Source of the DNA: Thermoflexia bacterium
Lineage (GTDB): Bacteria; Chloroflexota; Anaerolineae; B4-G1; SLSP01
DNA length: 7,508 nt
Assembly (NCBI GenBank): GCA_030605705.1
Contig: JAUWHU010000098.1
Coordinates: forward strand, 1-7,508
Direction of reading: 5' to 3'
Of this stretch, positions 5,998 to 7,508 are shown in pieces (within the stretch, counting starts at the first letter, position 1; every line of letters begins with the position of its first letter). The notes beneath the pieces were generated by a model, which worked only from the letters and a program-made list of their open reading frames with translations, made no database searches and was not told the DNA's origin. Both the position numbers and the translations under genes were made by a program.

Positions 5998-6861
5998 CTA
6001 CGGCAGCACCGGGTAATCCGCCAGGGAAGCGTAAGCCACCCCGACCAATCCCGGCCCGGTGTGAGCTCCCAACACTGGTGCGATGGAGGTAGATGGCAGC
6101 CAGGTGCAATCAAACCGTTGGTCTAACAACCCTTGTAGCCGCTCCGCGCCCTCTGGATTGTTGGCATGCACCACCTGAACCCGCAAAGCCGTCCCCGGCG
6201 CATGGTCTTCAGCGATCAGGTCCACGAGTTTCGCCACCGCCCGCTTAAAGGTACGCATCTGACCACGCTGGTAATACTTACCGGTCTCCTTGCTCACGGA
6301 GATCAACGGCTTGATCTTCAACACCGAGGCCAACAATCCCTTTATGTGACCGATGCGCCCGCCGTGGATCAGATACTTGAGATCTGGCAGCGTGTACACC
6401 AGCTGTGTCACCTCGCGGATGCGCTCCAGCATTGCCAGGGTTTTATCGAGGGGCCAGCCGGCTTTTACCGCGCGGGCGGCTGCCTCTACCTGCCAACCTT
6501 CGCCGCCGGAGAGGGTCATGGTATCGAAGAACGTCACGCGCGCCTCCGGGGCCAATTTTGCCCCTTGCACGGCCGAGTTGTAGGTGCTGCTCAAGCCCGA
6601 GGAAATGTGAATTGATAGAATCTCCGGGTCGGTTTGCGCCAGCTTCCGGTAAAGTTCGGCGAATTCACCGGGAGAGGGCAAGGATGTCGTCGGCATCCCT
6701 TGCGCCGAGAGCAACAACTTGTAGAACTCCTCCGGTTGAATATCCACCCCACTGATGTATGTCTTACCGTCAAGCTGGATCATCAAAGGCGCCAGGTGAA
6801 TTTGTAATCCCTCCCTTTGCTCTGGGGCCATATCCATGCCGCAATCGCTTACGATCTGCAT
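5998..6861 (-). CDS. DegV family fatty-acid-binding protein (FakB-like)
   Basis: The 287-residue, soluble protein is typical in length for DegV. Motifs in order: MQIVSDCGMDM at the N-terminus (usual form IVTDSTADL), TTSLPSPGEF (58-67), HISSGLSSTYNSA (85-97), LKYLIHGGRIG (161-171), VLKIKPLISV (180-189) and GAHTGPGLVGVAY (265-277). DegV proteins hold one fatty acid in a buried pocket. FakB members present it to the kinase FakA, which makes acyl phosphate for phospholipid synthesis. No FakA/DhaL-like gene is in the window, so the partner would be elsewhere. ATG 6861 is chosen because AAGGAG lies 7 nt upstream; the frame remains open to a GTG at 6933, but the 24 extra residues overlap a predicted leader hairpin. 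A strong promoter lies about 170 nt upstream. The gene is convergent with the kinase operon. Confidence 0.93.
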   Translation of the reverse strand: MQIVSDCGMDMAPEQREGLQIHLAPLMIQLDGKTYISGVDIQPEEFYKLLLSAQGMPTTSLPSPGEFAELYRKLAQTDPEILSIHISSGLSSTYNSAVQGAKLAPEARVTFFDTMTLSGGEGWQVEAAARAVKAGWPLDKTLAMLERIREVTQLVYTLPDLKYLIHGGRIGHIKGLLASVLKIKPLISVSKETGKYYQRGQMRTFKRAVAKLVDLIAEDHAPGTALRVQVVHANNPEGAERLQGLLDQRFDCTWLPSTSIAPVLGAHTGPGLVGVAYASLADYPVLP

Positions 6862-7024
6862 TTTCTTTCTCCTTAATCTTACCTGGGATGATAGCTCTTC
6901 CTCGAGCACGCAACCCAGGATTGCTTGCTCCACGAAACTCGTTGCATACTGAGATGAGGGAGGCTCTCAGGGAAACAGGCGCGTCACGCCACGACCACGT
7001 TGCCTTGCAACGTTGATACCCTCG
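6862..7024 (-). promoter_or_regulatory. Hairpin-rich 5' leader of degV (candidate cis-regulatory RNA)
   Basis: About 160 nt lie between the predicted transcription start and the ATG. On the minus strand the leader holds successive perfect inverted repeats: ACGTTGC/GCAACGT (6997-7013, 3-nt loop), CTGAGA/TCTCAG (6949-6970), and a compound stem with CCTGGG/CCCAGG outside (6914-6919 / 6882-6887) and GCTC/GAGC inside (6904-6907 / 6894-6897). The last ends 7 nt before the Shine-Dalgarno. No terminator-like U-run follows a stem. It lacks the T-box consensus and matches no riboswitch I recognise. Confidence 0.45.
6869..6874 (-). promoter_or_regulatory. Ribosome binding site of degV
   Basis: AAGGAG on the minus strand lies 7 nt before the ATG at 6861. 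It decides for this start over the in-frame GTG at 6933. Confidence 0.85.
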
Positions 7025-7032
7025 GCGGGTAT
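7016..7032. promoter_or_regulatory. Palindrome overlapping the degV -10/start region, possible operator
   Basis: ATACCC (7016-7021) and GGGTAT (7027-7032) form a perfect inverted repeat with a 5-nt centre. It overlaps the last bases of the -10 box and the expected transcription start, where a repressor could bind. It might instead simply add a hairpin to the RNA. Confidence 0.4.
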
Positions 7033-7059
7033 TGTACAATAGCTACATCACTTTGTCAA
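7031..7059 (-). promoter_or_regulatory. Near-consensus sigma-70 promoter for degV
   Basis: On the minus strand, TTGACA (7054-7059, perfect) is followed after exactly 17 nt by TACAAT (7031-7036, 5 of 6). The expected start is near 7024. Confidence 0.75.
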
Positions 7060-7078
7060 TGAATCCCCGGCCGCAAAG

Positions 7079-7107
7079 TTGACGCTTTTCCCGTCTGGAT
7101 GTAAACT
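7079..7107 (+). promoter_or_regulatory. Candidate promoter for the 54-residue small protein
   Basis: TTGACG (7079-7084, 5 of 6) is followed after 17 nt by TAAACT (7102-7107, 4 of 6). The start would be near 7114, leaving a leader of about 87 nt. Its -35 box is 19 nt from the -35 box of the divergent degV promoter, so the two could be co-regulated. Confidence 0.45.
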
Positions 7108-7184
7108 GGGAAGATGTCGCACCAATGACTTGCAGCCGACCGACTAACCGCCTGTGGACAATTATTATCACAATGAGTGTTGAA

Positions 7185-7190
7185 AAGGAG
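7185..7190 (+). promoter_or_regulatory. Ribosome binding site of the small protein gene
   Basis: AAGGAG lies 10 nt before the ATG at 7201. A closer ATG at 7194 opens only a 7-codon frame, and the in-frame ATG at 7177 lies upstream of this site, so 7201 is preferred. Confidence 0.65.
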
Positions 7191-7200
7191 AGAATGGACG

Positions 7201-7365
7201 ATGAAAGACGCATTTGATTTGCCTGATATGGATGAATTGGCGCGCCAGATGGAAGACGCTATGGCCGAAGCACAAAAAGCGCTGGCAGATTTGCCTGCGC
7301 AGATGGGTGGCCTGGAAAACGTCATGGGGTCGCTTTCAGCACTGATGGGAGGAATGCCCCAATGA
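7201..7365 (+). CDS. Small Met-rich, acidic, heptad-patterned protein (54 residues), function unknown
   Basis: I do not recognise a family. The protein has 54 residues, of which 8 are Met, with 10 acidic against 3 basic residues and no Cys. Hydrophobic residues follow a seven-residue rhythm: M10/L13, M17, then M35/L38, M42/L45, M49/M52. This suggests an amphipathic or coiled-coil helix broken at P32 and around G36-G37, with a Met/Gly tail. It has no signal peptide or membrane segment. A Shine-Dalgarno and a plausible promoter support expression. It is divergent from degV and followed after 135 nt by another gene in the same direction. A nucleoid-associated (YbaB-like) or adaptor role would be guesswork. 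Confidence 0.65.
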   Translation: MKDAFDLPDMDELARQMEDAMAEAQKALADLPAQMGGLENVMGSLSALMGGMPQ

Positions 7366-7394
7366 GACCGGCCACAGCTTGCCTATTCGCCACT

Positions 7395-7490
7395 CATCAT
7401 TCATCATTCTCCATTCTCCATTTGCTCATTTGCTCATTTGTCATTTTTAATTGTCTTCATTCTCCATTCTTCATTCGCCATTCTCTTCAG
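7395..7490. repeat. Degenerate CATT-type heptamer array upstream of the last gene
   Basis: Units run CATCATT (twice), CTCCATT (twice), TGCTCATT (twice), TGTCATT, an irregular 9-mer, then CTTCATT, CTCCATT, CTTCATT and CGCCATT. The array ends at the ribosome binding site of the gene at 7501. The TGCTCATT/TGTCATT part closely resembles 4346-4390. Confidence 0.9.
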
Positions 7491-7493
7491 GAG
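7489..7493 (+). promoter_or_regulatory. Ribosome binding site of the truncated last gene
   Basis: AGGAG lies 7 nt before the ATG at 7501, which is the main evidence that a gene begins there. Confidence 0.7.
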
Positions 7494-7500
7494 ACTCACG

Positions 7501-7508
7501 ATGACCAA
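7501..7508 (+). CDS. Start of a gene cut by the window edge
   Basis: Only ATG ACC AA is present (Met-Thr-Lys or Asn). A well-placed AGGAG and the same-strand small gene upstream make a real start likely. Nothing can be said about the product. Confidence 0.6.

Larger units (their letters stand above)
7366..7500. other. Intergenic region filled by a 7/8-mer array
   Basis: This 135-nt gap between the small protein gene and the next gene consists almost wholly of the CATT-type array. No terminator was seen after the small gene, so the two may be cotranscribed. Confidence 0.6.

Noticed and set aside
6949..6970. TPP riboswitch, because CTGAGA occurs in the degV leader
   Set aside because: The rest of the THI-box consensus (the ACC...GAACCTGA segment and following conserved stem) is absent, and degV is not a thiamine gene.
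7153..7161. DnaA box (TTGTCCACA on the minus strand)
   Set aside because: It is a single site with one mismatch and no clustering, no replication genes and no AT-rich unwinding region beyond a short ATTATTAT tract. Chance is sufficient.

Overview
The window looks like a bacterial chromosome fragment with GC-rich genes and AT-rich, repeat-loaded gaps. The protein set (a large B12-binding-type radical SAM protein, a phytol-kinase/DUF92 pair, a DegV protein) and the abundance of heptanucleotide arrays and CCACAG-type hairpin repeats suggest an uncultured environmental lineage. Chloroflexota (Anaerolineae-like) is my best guess, but it is inference: the window has no rRNA or other phylogenetic marker. 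No tRNA, rRNA, CRISPR array, transposase or phage gene was seen.

Layout. 1-510: non-coding, packed with repeats. It holds two tandem copies of a module with near-identical flanks but different hairpin-forming interiors, and a second 24-nt repeat. 511-1242 (-): an isoprenylcysteine carboxyl methyltransferase (ICMT)-family membrane methyltransferase. Its promoter (TTGGCA-17-TACAAT) lies about 200 nt upstream inside another copy of that 24-nt repeat. 1570-4083 (-): an 837-residue radical SAM protein with an N-terminal B12-binding-like fold, a CX3CX2C cluster site, a second CX2CX2C motif and a DUF2344-like tail. 4084-4404: intergenic, with two heptamer arrays, a perfect TATAAT box and one copy of a dispersed hairpin repeat. 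4405-5115 and 5133-5993 (+): a two-gene operon encoding a VTE5-like prenol kinase and a VTE6-like (DUF92) prenyl-phosphate kinase. 5998-6861 (-): a DegV/FakB-type lipid-binding protein, convergent with the operon with only 4 nt between stop codons. Its leader is long and predicted to be structured, and starts from a near-consensus promoter. 7201-7365 (+): a 54-residue Met-rich, acidic, heptad-patterned small protein, divergent from degV. 7501-7508 (+): the first codons of a further gene, cut by the window edge.

Function. The two kinases together would convert a free isoprenoid alcohol to its diphosphate (alcohol to monophosphate to diphosphate), a salvage route. DegV-family proteins bind fatty acids for phosphorylation by a separate kinase, so several genes touch membrane lipid metabolism, but only the VTE5/VTE6-like pair is clearly one transcription unit. 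The role of the radical SAM protein is unknown.

The most unusual part is non-coding. Heptamer arrays reading CATTCNN-like on the coding strand run up to, or almost up to, three separate start codons. The degV and ICMT-like genes each seem to have long hairpin-rich leaders that match no riboswitch class I recognise.
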